A program made the translations under genes and the position numbers. From Helicobacter sp. 12S02232-10 (GTDB lineage Bacteria; Campylobacterota; Campylobacteria; Campylobacterales; Helicobacteraceae): a DNA stretch of 64,000 bases. The notes beneath the pieces are model-generated. The model worked only from the letters and a program-made list of their open reading frames with translations, made no database searches and was not told the DNA's origin. Position 1 is the first letter of the stretch. The number at the start of each line of letters is the position of its first letter. The DNA is taken from positions 218,352 through 282,351 of the forward strand of contig NZ_MLAQ01000002.1 in assembly GCF_002272895.1 (NCBI RefSeq), in the 5' to 3' direction. This document shows positions 18,198 to 26,550 of the stretch, in pieces.

Positions 18198-20387
18198 ATG
18201 AAAACAGAAAGATTTTATATTGAAGGTATGACTTGCACTGCGTGTTCAAGCGGTATTGAACGCTCACTTAAAAGAAAAGAATTTGTATCTGATATTGAGG
18301 TAAATTTGCTCACAAAAACAGCAAAAATTACTTATGATGAAAGTAAGGGTAGTTTGGAAGATGCTTTTGCTCAGGTTAAAAAATTGGGCTATATTCCAAG
18401 TTTGAAAAGTCAAGAGAAGCGAGAAAAAATATTTTTAACACCCAAAAGAAAGATGATTTTAGCGATTGTTTTTACACTTGCAACTCTTTATCTTTCAATG
18501 TTTGCGATGTTTTTTCACTCTTTGGTTCCGGAGTTCTTGCTTGAACCTAGAATCAATGGGATTTTGCAGTTACTTTTTACGCTTGTAGTGATGCATATGG
18601 GGAGGACTTTTTATTTTAGAGGTATCGGTACGCTGATTCACGCCCACCCCAATATGGATACTTTGATAGCCATTGGAACGGGCAGTGCCTTTATTTATAG
18701 CTTTTATCTTGTAGTTAAGGTGTTTATGGGATTAGAAGTTGAGGGGCTTTATTTTGAGAGCGTGTGCGTAATCATTGTGTTTGTGTTATTGGGAAAAATG
18801 ATTGAGGATCGTTCTAAAGTAAATGCTACTGATGCGATTAAAAGATTGATTTCTCACGTGAGCAAAACTGCTTTAAAAGTAGAAAATAATCAAGAAGTAG
18901 AAATCAGTATCGATGCAATTGTTTCAGGCGATGTAATCAAAGTGCTTCCAGGAAGTCATATTCCAGTTGATGGTGTGATTGTTGAGGGGGAGGCTAATAT
19001 TGATGAGTCGATGCTTTCAGGCGAAGTATTATCGGTTTTTAAACGTTTTGGTCAAGAAGTTTATTCTGGTACCATCAATACAGATAGGGCATTTTTGATG
19101 CGAGCTTCCAAATCAACTCAAGACAGCACATTAAATCAAATTATCCGACTTATTCAAAGTGCTCAAGAAAGCAAAGCACCGATTGCAAGGATTGCTGATA
19201 AGGTTTCTGCGATTTTTGTGCCTATTGTGATTATGATCGCTATTTTGGCAGGAGTTTTTTGGTGGGTTTATCAGGGGAATTTTGGATTTGGATTGGAGAT
19301 TTTTGTTTCGGTATTAGTGATCTCTTGCCCTTGTGCGCTTGGTCTTGCAACGCCTATGTCAATAATGATAGGCGGGGGCAGAGCAGCATATGGAGGGATA
19401 TTTTTCAAGAATGCAAAATCTTTAGAAAATGCTCAAAAAGTCACTGCAGTAGTTTTTGATAAAACGGGGACTTTGAGCGTTGGGAAGCCTTTGGTGCAAG
19501 AAGTTTTGATTTTTGATGAAGATAAAAATGAAGAAGAAATCATTGCGCTTGCAAGTGGTGTCGAACTCGGGAGCGAACACATAATTGCCAAGTCCATCAT
19601 TGGATATGCCAAAGAGAACCATATCCAACCCAAAATAGCTAAAGATTTTAAGGCTAAAGCGGGTTATGGGATCACTGCAGTGATTGGAGAAAAGATAATC
19701 AAGCTTGGGAATGAAGAAAATTTTCGCACAAAAAAAGCACTCAATTTACCTCAAAATAATGGTATTGTCGTTTTGGTTGGAGAAGAAGGGCAGACCCAAG
19801 ATAAGATTTTAGGAGCCATTATTTTAAAAGACGAGCTTAAACCTAACGTCAAAAAATACGTCGCCGATCTTAAAGAGATGGGGATAAAAACCATTCTTTT
19901 GAGTGGCGATAATCTATCAAGCGTGCAAGCTATTGCTGAAGAACTTGAAATTGATGAGGCGATTGCTCAAGCCAAACCTGATGATAAACTTGAAAAAATC
20001 AAATCCTTAAAAAATCAAAACGAGATTGTAATGATGGTGGGAGATGGAATGAATGATGCCCCTGCATTGGCTTTAGCTGATGTTTCTTTAGTAATGGGGA
20101 AAGGGAGCGATGTGAGTATTCAAGCTGCTGATATTGTTGCTTTTAGTGATGATGTTAAATCTGTCATCAATGCAATTTTTCTAAGCGGGGCGACCATTAA
20201 AAATATCAAAGAGAATCTGTTTTGGGCTTTTTGCTATAATGTAGTCTTTATACCTTTAGCGTGTGGGGTTGCTTATGGGGAGGGCATTTTGCTCAATCCA
20301 ATGATAGCTTCTTTAGCAATGAGTTTGAGTAGTTTGAGCGTTGTGCTAAATGCCCAAAGGCTTAGGAATTTTAAATTTAAGGAGTAA
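18198..20387 (+). CDS. copA: copper-exporting P1B-type ATPase
   Basis: A 729-residue heavy-metal ATPase exporting Cu(I) across the inner membrane. ATG 18198 is preferred to the upstream TTG at 18186 because it places the single N-terminal metal domain (GMTCTACS, CxxC near 14-17) as in homologues. Eight membrane helices include the transport motif CPCALGLATP near 376. The phosphorylation motif DKTGTL is near 419 and the hinge GDGMNDAPALA near 615. It forms a unit with copP 2 bp downstream. Confidence 0.94.
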   Translation: MKTERFYIEGMTCTACSSGIERSLKRKEFVSDIEVNLLTKTAKITYDESKGSLEDAFAQVKKLGYIPSLKSQEKREKIFLTPKRKMILAIVFTLATLYLSMFAMFFHSLVPEFLLEPRINGILQLLFTLVVMHMGRTFYFRGIGTLIHAHPNMDTLIAIGTGSAFIYSFYLVVKVFMGLEVEGLYFESVCVIIVFVLLGKMIEDRSKVNATDAIKRLISHVSKTALKVENNQEVEISIDAIVSGDVIKVLPGSHIPVDGVIVEGEANIDESMLSGEVLSVFKRFGQEVYSGTINTDRAFLMRASKSTQDSTLNQIIRLIQSAQESKAPIARIADKVSAIFVPIVIMIAILAGVFWWVYQGNFGFGLEIFVSVLVISCPCALGLATPMSIMIGGGRAAYGGIFFKNAKSLENAQKVTAVVFDKTGTLSVGKPLVQEVLIFDEDKNEEEIIALASGVELGSEHIIAKSIIGYAKENHIQPKIAKDFKAKAGYGITAVIGEKIIKLGNEENFRTKKALNLPQNNGIVVLVGEEGQTQDKILGAIILKDELKPNVKKYVADLKEMGIKTILLSGDNLSSVQAIAEELEIDEAIAQAKPDDKLEKIKSLKNQNEIVMMVGDGMNDAPALALADVSLVMGKGSDVSIQAADIVAFSDDVKSVINAIFLSGATIKNIKENLFWAFCYNVVFIPLACGVAYGEGILLNPMIASLAMSLSSLSVVLNAQRLRNFKFKE

Positions 20388-20389
20388 CG

Positions 20390-20590
20390 ATGAAAAAAGA
20401 ATTCAAAGTTTCAGGGATAACCTGTTCTCATTGTGTGGATAAGATAGAAAAATTTGTCGGTGAGATTGATGGTGTGAATCAAATCGATGTGGATTTAGAC
20501 AAAAAAATTGTAAGTGTTGCATTTGAATCCCCTGCTAATGAGAAGGAAATCGTTGAAGCGATTTGTGATGCGGGATATGAAGTGGATTGA
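20390..20590 (+). CDS. copP: copper chaperone/metal-binding protein CopP
   Basis: A 66-residue single HMA domain with SGITCSHCVDKIE (CxxC at residues 12-15) and the betaalphabeta-betaalphabeta pattern ending AICDAGYEVD. It binds Cu(I) in the cytosol and is thought to hand it to CopA. Its stop overlaps the next start as TGATG. Confidence 0.92.
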   Translation: MKKEFKVSGITCSHCVDKIEKFVGEIDGVNQIDVDLDKKIVSVAFESPANEKEIVEAICDAGYEVD

Positions 20591-22236
20591 TGAAAAGGTT
20601 TTGGAAAAGATTTTCGCCCTATATTAAAGATTACTACGTTTATTTTTTTATCGCCCTTTTGGCGACTGCTTTAACAGCTGCTTGCACGGCTTGGGGGACC
20701 TATTTGGTAAAGCCCGTTTTAGATGATATTTTCATCAAAAAAGATACTCAAATGCTTGTAGTATTACCATTTTTGGTTGTCGCTGCTTATTTGGGAAAAA
20801 GTTTGGGGATGTATGTTCAGGCTTATTTTATGAGTTATATCGGTTTGGATATTGTCAGAAAAATTCGTGATCAGATGCTTTTCCATCTTTTAAGATTGGA
20901 AATGGAGTTTTTCAACAAAATACGTAGTGGTGAGCTGATTGCTCGGATTACTAATGATATTGGTTTGATTCGGGCAAGTGTGTCTAACTATTTGGCTGAA
21001 TTTGTACGCGAACTTCTTACAGTTGTGGGTTTGATTGGGGTTGTTATTTATCAAAGTCCCAAACTTGCATTAGTGGGGCTTGTAATTATGCCTTTAGCGA
21101 TTTATCCCCTTGCTAAGATCATAAAAAAGATCAAAAAAATATCCCGATTAAATCAGGAAAAAAATTCCGATATCACCGCAAAACTTTCTGAAATATTTAA
21201 TAATATTGAAATTATCAAAGCCAGCAATGGTGAAAAATTGGAAACTGAAAATTTCAAGGAAGAAAATCACAGATTTTTTAAGCTTGGGCTTAAAAATACG
21301 ATAATTGGGCAACTTTCTTCACCTTTGATGGAGTTTTTGGGTTCGATTGCGATTGCCTTTGTGATTTATTTGGGTGGCAGTGAGGTGATCAATGGAAAAA
21401 TGACTGCGGGAGCTTTTTTTTCTTTTATCACCGCTCTTTTTATGCTTTATACTCCAATCAAGCGTTTAGTGGGAATCACTTCTTCTTGGCAGGAAGCCTT
21501 AGTTGCAGGGGATAGAATCTTTGAGATTCTTGATAGAGCCCCCCGCATCAAAGATGGCAAACAAAACCTAACCCCCCCGATTGAAAATATTTCTATTGAC
21601 AATATTTTTCTTAATTATGGGGATACACAGGCTTTAAACGGAGTAAGCCTTGAAGTTTGCAAGAATCAAATCATCGCACTTGTAGGCAAAAGCGGTAGCG
21701 GTAAAAGTTCTTTGGTGAATTTAATATTGAGGCTTTATGAGCCTTCAAGGGGGAGCATTCGAATAAATGGGATCGATCTAAATGATTACACTCAAGAAAG
21801 TGTGCGGGATAATGTGGCTATTGTGACTCAAAGAATTTTTATTTTTAATGATAGCATTGCTGCAAATGTTGCTTATGGCAAGGAGATTGACGAAGAAAAG
21901 GTGATTATTAGTCTTAAAAAAGCTCAAGCTTGGGATTTTGTTTCTTCATTGCCGCAAGGCATACATACTATTTTAGATGAATTTGGAGCAAATTTAAGTG
22001 GGGGACAACGCCAAAGAATTGCGATTGCTAGAGCGATTTATAAAAATCCTGATGTCCTTATTTTGGATGAGGCAACTTCGGCTTTAGATGCTAAAACCGA
22101 AGAAGCTATTAAAAATACAATCGAAAATATCAAAGAAAATAAAATCATTATTTTGATTGCCCATCGTCCCAGCACGATTGAACTTGCAGACAAAGTTTAT
22201 CATTTTGATAATGGGAAAATAATCCAAGCCCTTTAA
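20590..22236 (+). CDS. MsbA-like ABC exporter (half-transporter with fused ATPase)
   Basis: The 548-residue protein has six membrane helices in the first 310 residues (ABC type I exporter fold) and an ATPase half with Walker A GKSGSGKSS near 365, signature LSGGQRQR near 470 and Walker B LILDEATSALD. The domain order and IGLDIVRKIRDQMLFHLLRLEMEFF coupling region resemble MsbA-type lipid flippases, but substrates cannot be read from sequence. ATG 20590 overlaps the copP stop. Confidence 0.82.
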   Translation: MKRFWKRFSPYIKDYYVYFFIALLATALTAACTAWGTYLVKPVLDDIFIKKDTQMLVVLPFLVVAAYLGKSLGMYVQAYFMSYIGLDIVRKIRDQMLFHLLRLEMEFFNKIRSGELIARITNDIGLIRASVSNYLAEFVRELLTVVGLIGVVIYQSPKLALVGLVIMPLAIYPLAKIIKKIKKISRLNQEKNSDITAKLSEIFNNIEIIKASNGEKLETENFKEENHRFFKLGLKNTIIGQLSSPLMEFLGSIAIAFVIYLGGSEVINGKMTAGAFFSFITALFMLYTPIKRLVGITSSWQEALVAGDRIFEILDRAPRIKDGKQNLTPPIENISIDNIFLNYGDTQALNGVSLEVCKNQIIALVGKSGSGKSSLVNLILRLYEPSRGSIRINGIDLNDYTQESVRDNVAIVTQRIFIFNDSIAANVAYGKEIDEEKVIISLKKAQAWDFVSSLPQGIHTILDEFGANLSGGQRQRIAIARAIYKNPDVLILDEATSALDAKTEEAIKNTIENIKENKIIILIAHRPSTIELADKVYHFDNGKIIQAL

Positions 22237-22292
22237 AAGGCTTTAACCCATCCTATCTTGTAAAATCATTCAAGTGACTCAAAAGGAATTTG

Positions 22293-22532
22293 ATGAAAAA
22301 TATGAAATTGCTGAATTTTTTATTAGCTTTTGCGTGTGGCGCGATGGTTGCTAATCTTTATTATACCCAACCTATTTTGGCCAATATCGCTGATTCTTTA
22401 AATATTCCTATCAAAGACATTGCAATGATCACTACAATCACTCAAATCGGGTATGCGTTGGGGATGTTTTTTGTTGTGCCTTTGCTAGATGTTTTAGAAA
22501 ATAAAAAACTGATTATTTTTGTGATGATTTTG
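22293..22532 (+). pseudogene. MFS transporter, 5' part (80 codons) interrupted by the Mu-like prophage
   Basis: ATG 22293 opens MKNMKLLNFLLAFACGAMVA NLYYTQPILANIADSL..., the N-terminal helices of a major facilitator transporter. At 22533 host sequence gives way to prophage: the frame then runs into unrelated CIVSYKIEVRK... and stops at 22595. Joining codon 80 (TTG, 22530-22532) to AAT at 53767 restores MILNVGVLFLMSF and an uninterrupted 389-residue protein, so the gene was intact before insertion and is now broken. Confidence 0.93.
22528..22532. repeat. left copy of the 5-bp target-site duplication TTTTG
   Basis: TTTTG immediately precedes the prophage end TGTATAG and recurs directly after the right end at 53762-53766. 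A 5-bp duplication is the hallmark of Mu-type transposition. Confidence 0.9.
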
Positions 22533-22560
22533 TGTATAGTTTCATATAAAATAGAAGTGA
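22533..22560. repeat. left terminal end sequence of the prophage
   Basis: Begins TGTATAG and contains CATATAAAATAGAAG at 22543-22557, matching the inverted right end. This is the expected transposase cleavage and binding end. Confidence 0.85.
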
Positions 22561-22838
22561 GAAAAAATTTAGAAAAAGAGTTTAGAAGTGCCTAAGGGAT
22601 ATTGATTGATCGTTATGAGTGATAAATCTAAGTGAGAATTGAAACTGCACATCATCTATAATTTTACTGCATTTTCGCTACAAACATACTGCAGATCGCC
22701 TACAATTTAAACGCTAGAGCTTCGATTTTAAAGGGTTTTAAAGACTCTCAAATTCTTAGCCTTTAAATTTTAAAAGTTGTCTCCCAATCTAATTTTGAGA
22801 GGCTAGAAGCCCGCATTCATCGTTTAAGGTTTGAGGCG

Positions 22839-22891
22839 ATTGGGAGACACTAAGGACAAACTAAGGACAATATTGGGAGACACTAAGGACA
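22839..22891. repeat. two perfect 20-bp direct repeats plus a 10-bp partial copy
   Basis: ATTGGGAGACACTAAGGACA occurs at 22839-22858 and 22872-22891, 33 bp apart (about three helical turns), with the 10-bp ACTAAGGACA also at 22860-22869. The reverse complement of its first 11 bases lies at 22778-22788. Confidence 0.85.
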
Positions 22892-22929
22892 CAATAATAG
22901 GTTAAAAAATATAGTTAAGCGTTATCTAT

Positions 22930-23580
22930 TTATAAAGAGTTTTTTAATTGTCCAACTACAGCACCTATAAATTCAAAATCATCGTTCTTATCAATAATAA
23001 TAGGATCATAATCTTTGTTATCGCTGATTAGTTTTATTTTAGGTCTCTTCTGAAGTCTTTTTACATAATATTCATCTCCAATTCTCGCTACACAGATCTG
23101 ATTTTCTCTAGCTTCTCGTTTTTGAACTAAAAGCTGACATCTTGTGGGAATGGTTGGAGACATAGAATCGCCATTTGAATTAACGATAAAAAGGTCTTTC
23201 GTTGTAATGAGTCCAAAATATTTTTTTAAAAAAGAATCTTCAAGCTCAATATGACCAACTGCGACATCTTGGTTATTTGAGTTAATAAGTCCGTGTCCTG
23301 CAGATACATCCAAATCAAAAATAAGAATCTTTGATTTTTGCGTGTTTTGAGAGCCATTGCAGAAACTCTCTTCTTTTTCTAACAAGAAGCCTATATCCAC
23401 GTCAAGCGTTTGTGCGATTTTTGTCAATTTTGAGATCTTGATGTCAGGGCTTTCGCCATTTTCCCACCTCTGTATTGTCCTATAAGGAACTTCTATTTTA
23501 TCGCCAAGCTCTGTTTGGCTCAATCCTCGTTCTTCTCTGAGCTTTTTTATTCTATAACCAACGTTTTTGATTTGTTCCAT
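22930..23580 (-). CDS. prophage CI/LexA-type repressor (HTH plus S24 peptidase)
   Basis: The 216-residue protein has an XRE helix-turn-helix at about 8-65 (RIKKLREERGLSQTELGDKI) and a C-terminal S24 domain with the self-cleavage Ser in SNGDSMSPTI near 140 and catalytic Lys in YYVKRLQ near 178. It is transcribed leftward, divergent from the early operon, the position of Mu repressor c. Repeated TGACGTAT/TGTCGTAT motifs overlap the early promoter and are its likely operators. The S24 domain implies induction by RecA-stimulated autocleavage, unlike Mu c itself. Confidence 0.88.
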   Translation of the reverse strand: MEQIKNVGYRIKKLREERGLSQTELGDKIEVPYRTIQRWENGESPDIKISKLTKIAQTLDVDIGFLLEKEESFCNGSQNTQKSKILIFDLDVSAGHGLINSNNQDVAVGHIELEDSFLKKYFGLITTKDLFIVNSNGDSMSPTIPTRCQLLVQKREARENQICVARIGDEYYVKRLQKRPKIKLISDNKDYDPIIIDKNDDFEFIGAVVGQLKNSL

Positions 23581-23583
23581 TTT

Positions 23584-23625
23584 TGACGTATTCCTCTTGA
23601 CAATATGATAAAAATGTCGTATAAT
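23584..23625 (+). promoter_or_regulatory. early promoter with candidate repressor operators
   Basis: TTGACA (23597-23602) and TATAAT (23620-23625) are exact consensus with a 17-bp spacer, unusual for Helicobacter, whose promoters rarely conserve the -35. TGACGTAT (23584-23591), TGACAATAT (23598-23606) and TGTCGTAT (23615-23622) are related direct repeats overlapping it and the repressor start, as expected for an autoregulated lysogeny switch. Confidence 0.75.
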
Positions 23626-23631
23626 TCTATC

Positions 23632-23943
23632 AATTTCATTAGAATTATTGCATATAAAAAATAATTGCTAACTGAATTTACGTTTTTTGACTTTCTGGCG
23701 GCGAGACTTCCAAGCCGTTTTTAAATTTCTATCGCCAAGCAGGCGGGCTTTCTCCGATATGAGTTACCTCATAGAAGACTTGAGTCTGCCAGCCGTTGCG
23801 AAGCTGTCAATTGGGACAGAAGCGGGATAGAAAAACAAAAATTCCCTTAGCAGAGGGGGTTGTATATCATTACTGCAGTTTCTCCTTATTTGTATGCCAA
23901 CCCTCTCTTTTAAGGGAATAAAACACTAAAACAAAGGAGTAAA
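23632..23943 (+). ncRNA. long structured leader or small RNA ahead of the early operon
   Basis: About 310 nt separate the predicted early transcription start from the first gene, with no ORF. The region is rich in potential helices: TATGAG-ttac-CTCATA (about 23758-23773), CTGTC-aattgg-GACAG (about 23805-23820), and a long terminal hairpin pairing ATTCCCTTA (23841-23849) with TAAGGGAAT (23911-23919) and GGGTTG with CAACCC. It includes TTGCGAAG, also found in hairpin loops elsewhere in the prophage. It could be an untranslated regulatory leader or an independent RNA; there is no reverse transcriptase or Cas gene to link it to. Confidence 0.45.
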
Positions 23944-24162
23944 ATGAAACAAAACAAGAATAAAAAAGAAACTCCTATTAGCAACACCTTTGAAAAAAAA
24001 GGAATGCGGCTGGCAACTTGGGCGAGAGCAAAAGGCTTATCTGAGGAGGATGTTCAGATTATTCGAAATATGAGCTTTGGACAAACTAAAGGCAAGAGAG
24101 GCAGAGCAAAAGAACTCAAAGAGCTCTTGATAAAAGAGAATCTTTGGTGGGGAGTGGCGTGA
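23944..24162 (+). CDS. BcepMu gp16-like phage regulatory protein
   Basis: A 72-residue basic protein, MRLATWARAKGLSEEDVQII then RNMSFGQTKGKRGRAKELKE, with a compact helix-turn-helix-like region seen in the BcepMu gp16 family of transposable phages. It occupies the position of Mu ner, right after the early promoter and before the transposase. AAAGGAG precedes the ATG, and its stop overlaps the transposase start (TGATG). Confidence 0.65.
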   Translation: MKQNKNKKETPISNTFEKKGMRLATWARAKGLSEEDVQIIRNMSFGQTKGKRGRAKELKELLIKENLWWGVA

Positions 24163-26480
24163 TGAGAGAGTGGTTAAACGCAGAAAATTTTTTAAAAAAT
24201 CTAAAAAAATTTAATCCTAAATACGACATAAATATCGTATCAATAAGAACGATAAGAAGAAAAGCAAAAGAATCTAGTTCTTCTTTTTTTGTCTTAAATG
24301 GTGATTTTTTTTATTTTCGTTATATTAAAGGTATCGGACGTGGCGGCAAAGTCCTCCAAATTTGGAGCGAACCCATCGATCCTGCTGATTTAGAGGCCTT
24401 TGAAAACAACATTATTAATACAAATACAGGAGAAAGCAATGAAAGAAATACTCATCGCAATGTTATTTGCGCTCATTCCCACAGCTACGCTGATGATAGG
24501 CTTGTGGAAAGCCCAACGACTCTATCAGGACGTAATCGACACATTCGAGGAGGAGGAAGAAGAGAACCCCACCCCCAGCCAAAAAGACAAGGAGTAGAAA
24601 ATGGAGATGTTTCTTATCTTCTTCCTGATACTTGCAACGATGATTTATGGCTTTCTAGTCCTAGCAGTAGAGTTTTGGGATTAAAAGTAAAAAATAACCA
24701 AAATAAAAACGACCTCCCCCTCACCCCCTTTGCCAAAGCAAGTATTCAAGTCCAAGAAAAGGCGATGTTGCGGGCTAGAGTCGTGAAAGAATGGGAATCT
24801 GCTAAGGTTAAAGGTATCAAGGAAGGCGATTTTATTCAGAGTATTAACAGCTCTCGGCTCTACTCTTTCATACTCACCCCTGCCAAACTCTATAGCTGGC
24901 AGAGGGCTTACAGGGACTTTGGCATTGATGGCCTCATTGATGAGCGGGGCAAACACAGGGAAAACGCAGGCATTATTCAAAGCAACCCCACAATTCAAGA
25001 CTTGGTTGTTCGCTTGATTTTGGCTTCTAAGGCAAGGTTCAATCTCGCCCTGATCTATGAGAGCGCTCATTTTAATCTTTGGAAGATGGGCTTGTTTGAG
25101 GATCTAGAGGGTTTTTTAAAGAAACAATCCTATCTATTTTCTTATAACACCCTTAAGAGATTCATTGACTCCTATCTGGGCGACCACAGAGAGGTCAAGC
25201 TCTTAGTGGAGGGCGGGGAAACAAGATTAGATTCTCAGATGTTGCCTGCAGTTGGAGATGCCTCTTGGGCTGCAAGCTCTATTAATGAGATCGTCGAAAT
25301 TGACGCCTCTCCGATTGATGTGATACTGGACGTGCCTCGCCTCTGTCGTGATTATAACTACGATATCGACACGATGGAAATGGTTCAGGCTAGATACAGC
25401 CTCATTTCTTTGATTGACGTGTATTCAAGAGTTTGTATCTTTCACGTCTGTGAGAGTGAAAACTCACTAGGGGTTGCACGGGCGATTGCTAAATACATTT
25501 TGACCTATGGGAAACCCAAGACAATCAAGGGAGACAACGGCAGGGCTTTCAAGAGCAAATACGTGCAGGAAGTCTGTCTAAAACTAGGCATCGACTTTAC
25601 CCACACCGCTCCTTATAGCGGTTGGCTAAAGCCCTACGTGGAGAGTAACTTCAAAAAGCTCCAGCACAAGGCCGTTGAATTGATGGCAGGTTATATCGGG
25701 CATAACGTGGGGCAGAGAAAGTCTATTGAAGAATTTAATAGTCGTAAGGAACGCAGGCTTTTAAAGGGCGAAAAAACGCATCTTAAAGGACTTTTGACCC
25801 TACAAGAGTTTGAAGGACAGATTGAGGTCTATAACAAGATTGCGCTGAGTAAAATCAACGCCAAGCTCGGTGACTCCCCGATTAATGTTTATAACCAAAG
25901 GAGCCACGAAGCAGTCGGAATGAGTGAATATGAACTCACGTTCTACCTCTCTCATCTAGAAGAAAGACGCGTTGGCAAGGGCGGGGTGATGCTAAACAAC
26001 ACCCTTTATCAACTCCCTGAGCTTTATGAACACTCTAGAGTGTTTGCGGGAATCAATATTAACAACGTGGCTCAAGCCTTTATCTACGACAAAGACAAGA
26101 AATTCTTAGACGTTGCTTTAGCACAAGGCACATATGAGGATACGCTGGAGGTTGCCAAACAAAGCCGTAAGGTCTTTGAAAGGGCTAAGAAAAAGGTCAA
26201 AGAAGAGATTGTTAAGGCAAGAGCAAAAGTAGAGAGCGAAACTCCTGAACTTTATAAAGAAGTTGCAAGCAAGCTCACTTCTGTTAAAAAACCCAAAGTC
26301 ACCCCCATTAACTCAGAGCTGGAGCATTCAAGAATCAGATCTGAAGTTAAGAGAGCAGCAGGGAGTGAGTATATGGAGTTAATGATTTCAAAAAAGGAGA
26401 AGAAAAAAGAAAAAAAAAAAAAAAACAAAAAAGAGTTAAAAAAGCTCACTTGGGAACAGATTGCAGGGATCAAAACATAA
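24162..26480 (+). CDS. MuA-like DDE transposase
   Basis: The 772-residue protein starts with a Mu-type DNA-binding domain (EWLNAENFLKNLKK to GRGGKVLQIWSEPIDPADL, residues 2-85). It then has an unusual low-complexity linker (about 90-195), a helical LYSWQRAYRDFGIDGLIDERG domain, and the RNase H-like core with Asp near 380 (EIDASP), Asp near 457 (IKGDNGRAF) and Glu near 493 (KPYVESNFK), spacing 35. The lysine-rich C terminus may bind MuB or ClpX. It is roughly 110 residues longer than MuA, and the excess coincides with two nested ORFs in the +1 frame. It catalyses integration and replicative transposition. Confidence 0.92.
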   Translation: MREWLNAENFLKNLKKFNPKYDINIVSIRTIRRKAKESSSSFFVLNGDFFYFRYIKGIGRGGKVLQIWSEPIDPADLEAFENNIINTNTGESNERNTHRNVICAHSHSYADDRLVESPTTLSGRNRHIRGGGRREPHPQPKRQGVENGDVSYLLPDTCNDDLWLSSPSSRVLGLKVKNNQNKNDLPLTPFAKASIQVQEKAMLRARVVKEWESAKVKGIKEGDFIQSINSSRLYSFILTPAKLYSWQRAYRDFGIDGLIDERGKHRENAGIIQSNPTIQDLVVRLILASKARFNLALIYESAHFNLWKMGLFEDLEGFLKKQSYLFSYNTLKRFIDSYLGDHREVKLLVEGGETRLDSQMLPAVGDASWAASSINEIVEIDASPIDVILDVPRLCRDYNYDIDTMEMVQARYSLISLIDVYSRVCIFHVCESENSLGVARAIAKYILTYGKPKTIKGDNGRAFKSKYVQEVCLKLGIDFTHTAPYSGWLKPYVESNFKKLQHKAVELMAGYIGHNVGQRKSIEEFNSRKERRLLKGEKTHLKGLLTLQEFEGQIEVYNKIALSKINAKLGDSPINVYNQRSHEAVGMSEYELTFYLSHLEERRVGKGGVMLNNTLYQLPELYEHSRVFAGININNVAQAFIYDKDKKFLDVALAQGTYEDTLEVAKQSRKVFERAKKKVKEEIVKARAKVESETPELYKEVASKLTSVKKPKVTPINSELEHSRIRSEVKRAAGSEYMELMISKKEKKKEKKKKNKKELKKLTWEQIAGIKT
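24439..24597 (+). CDS. nested small membrane protein ORF 1 inside the transposase gene
   Basis: In the +1 frame relative to the transposase, AGGAG six bases before ATG 24439 opens MKEILIAMLFALIPTATLMI, a good membrane helix, followed by a charged tail with EEEEEE and TPSQKDKE. 52 residues. A second nested ORF follows after AAGGAG. The overlapping transposase frame is low-complexity here, as if it tolerates the nested genes. Function unknown. Confidence 0.55.
   Translation: MKEILIAMLFALIPTATLMIGLWKAQRLYQDVIDTFEEEEEENPTPSQKDKE
24601..24684 (+). CDS. nested small membrane protein ORF 2 inside the transposase gene
   Basis: ATG 24601 follows AAGGAG with six-base spacing and opens MEMFLIFFLILATMIYGFLV then LAVEFWD and stop: 27 residues, almost entirely one hydrophobic helix. 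It begins 3 bp after nested ORF 1 and uses the same frame. Too short for homology judgement. Confidence 0.5.
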   Translation: MEMFLIFFLILATMIYGFLVLAVEFWD

Positions 26481-26483
26481 AAA

Positions 26484-26515
26484 AACCCGCCACCTTGATT
26501 CAAAAAGGGCGGGTT
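26484..26515. terminator. hairpin between MuA- and MuB-like genes
   Basis: AACCCGCC (26484-26491) pairs perfectly with GGCGGGTT (26508-26515), 16-nt loop. No U tract follows, so it may attenuate or protect mRNA rather than end transcription. Confidence 0.45.
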
Positions 26516-26550
26516 AATGAATCAAAATAAAAAAACAGAGAAGGAATTAT

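Larger units (their letters stand above)
22533..22929. promoter_or_regulatory. prophage left-end control region without genes
   Basis: Between the left end and the repressor stop there is no credible gene. The 5' part is AT-rich end sequence, probably including transposase-binding sites. At 22778-22892 are precise repeats: ATTGGGAGACACTAAGGACA at 22839-22858 and again at 22872-22891, a third ACTAAGGACA at 22860-22869, and an inverted TGTCTCCCAAT at 22778-22788. These look like multiple binding sites for one protein, either transposase (as Mu attL sites L1-L3 or the internal enhancer) or the repressor. Confidence 0.55.

Noticed and set aside
23690..23940. Retron or CRISPR-associated RNA in the structured early leader
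   Set aside because: No reverse transcriptase, Cas gene or repeat-spacer array is present; the region is better described as a structured phage leader.
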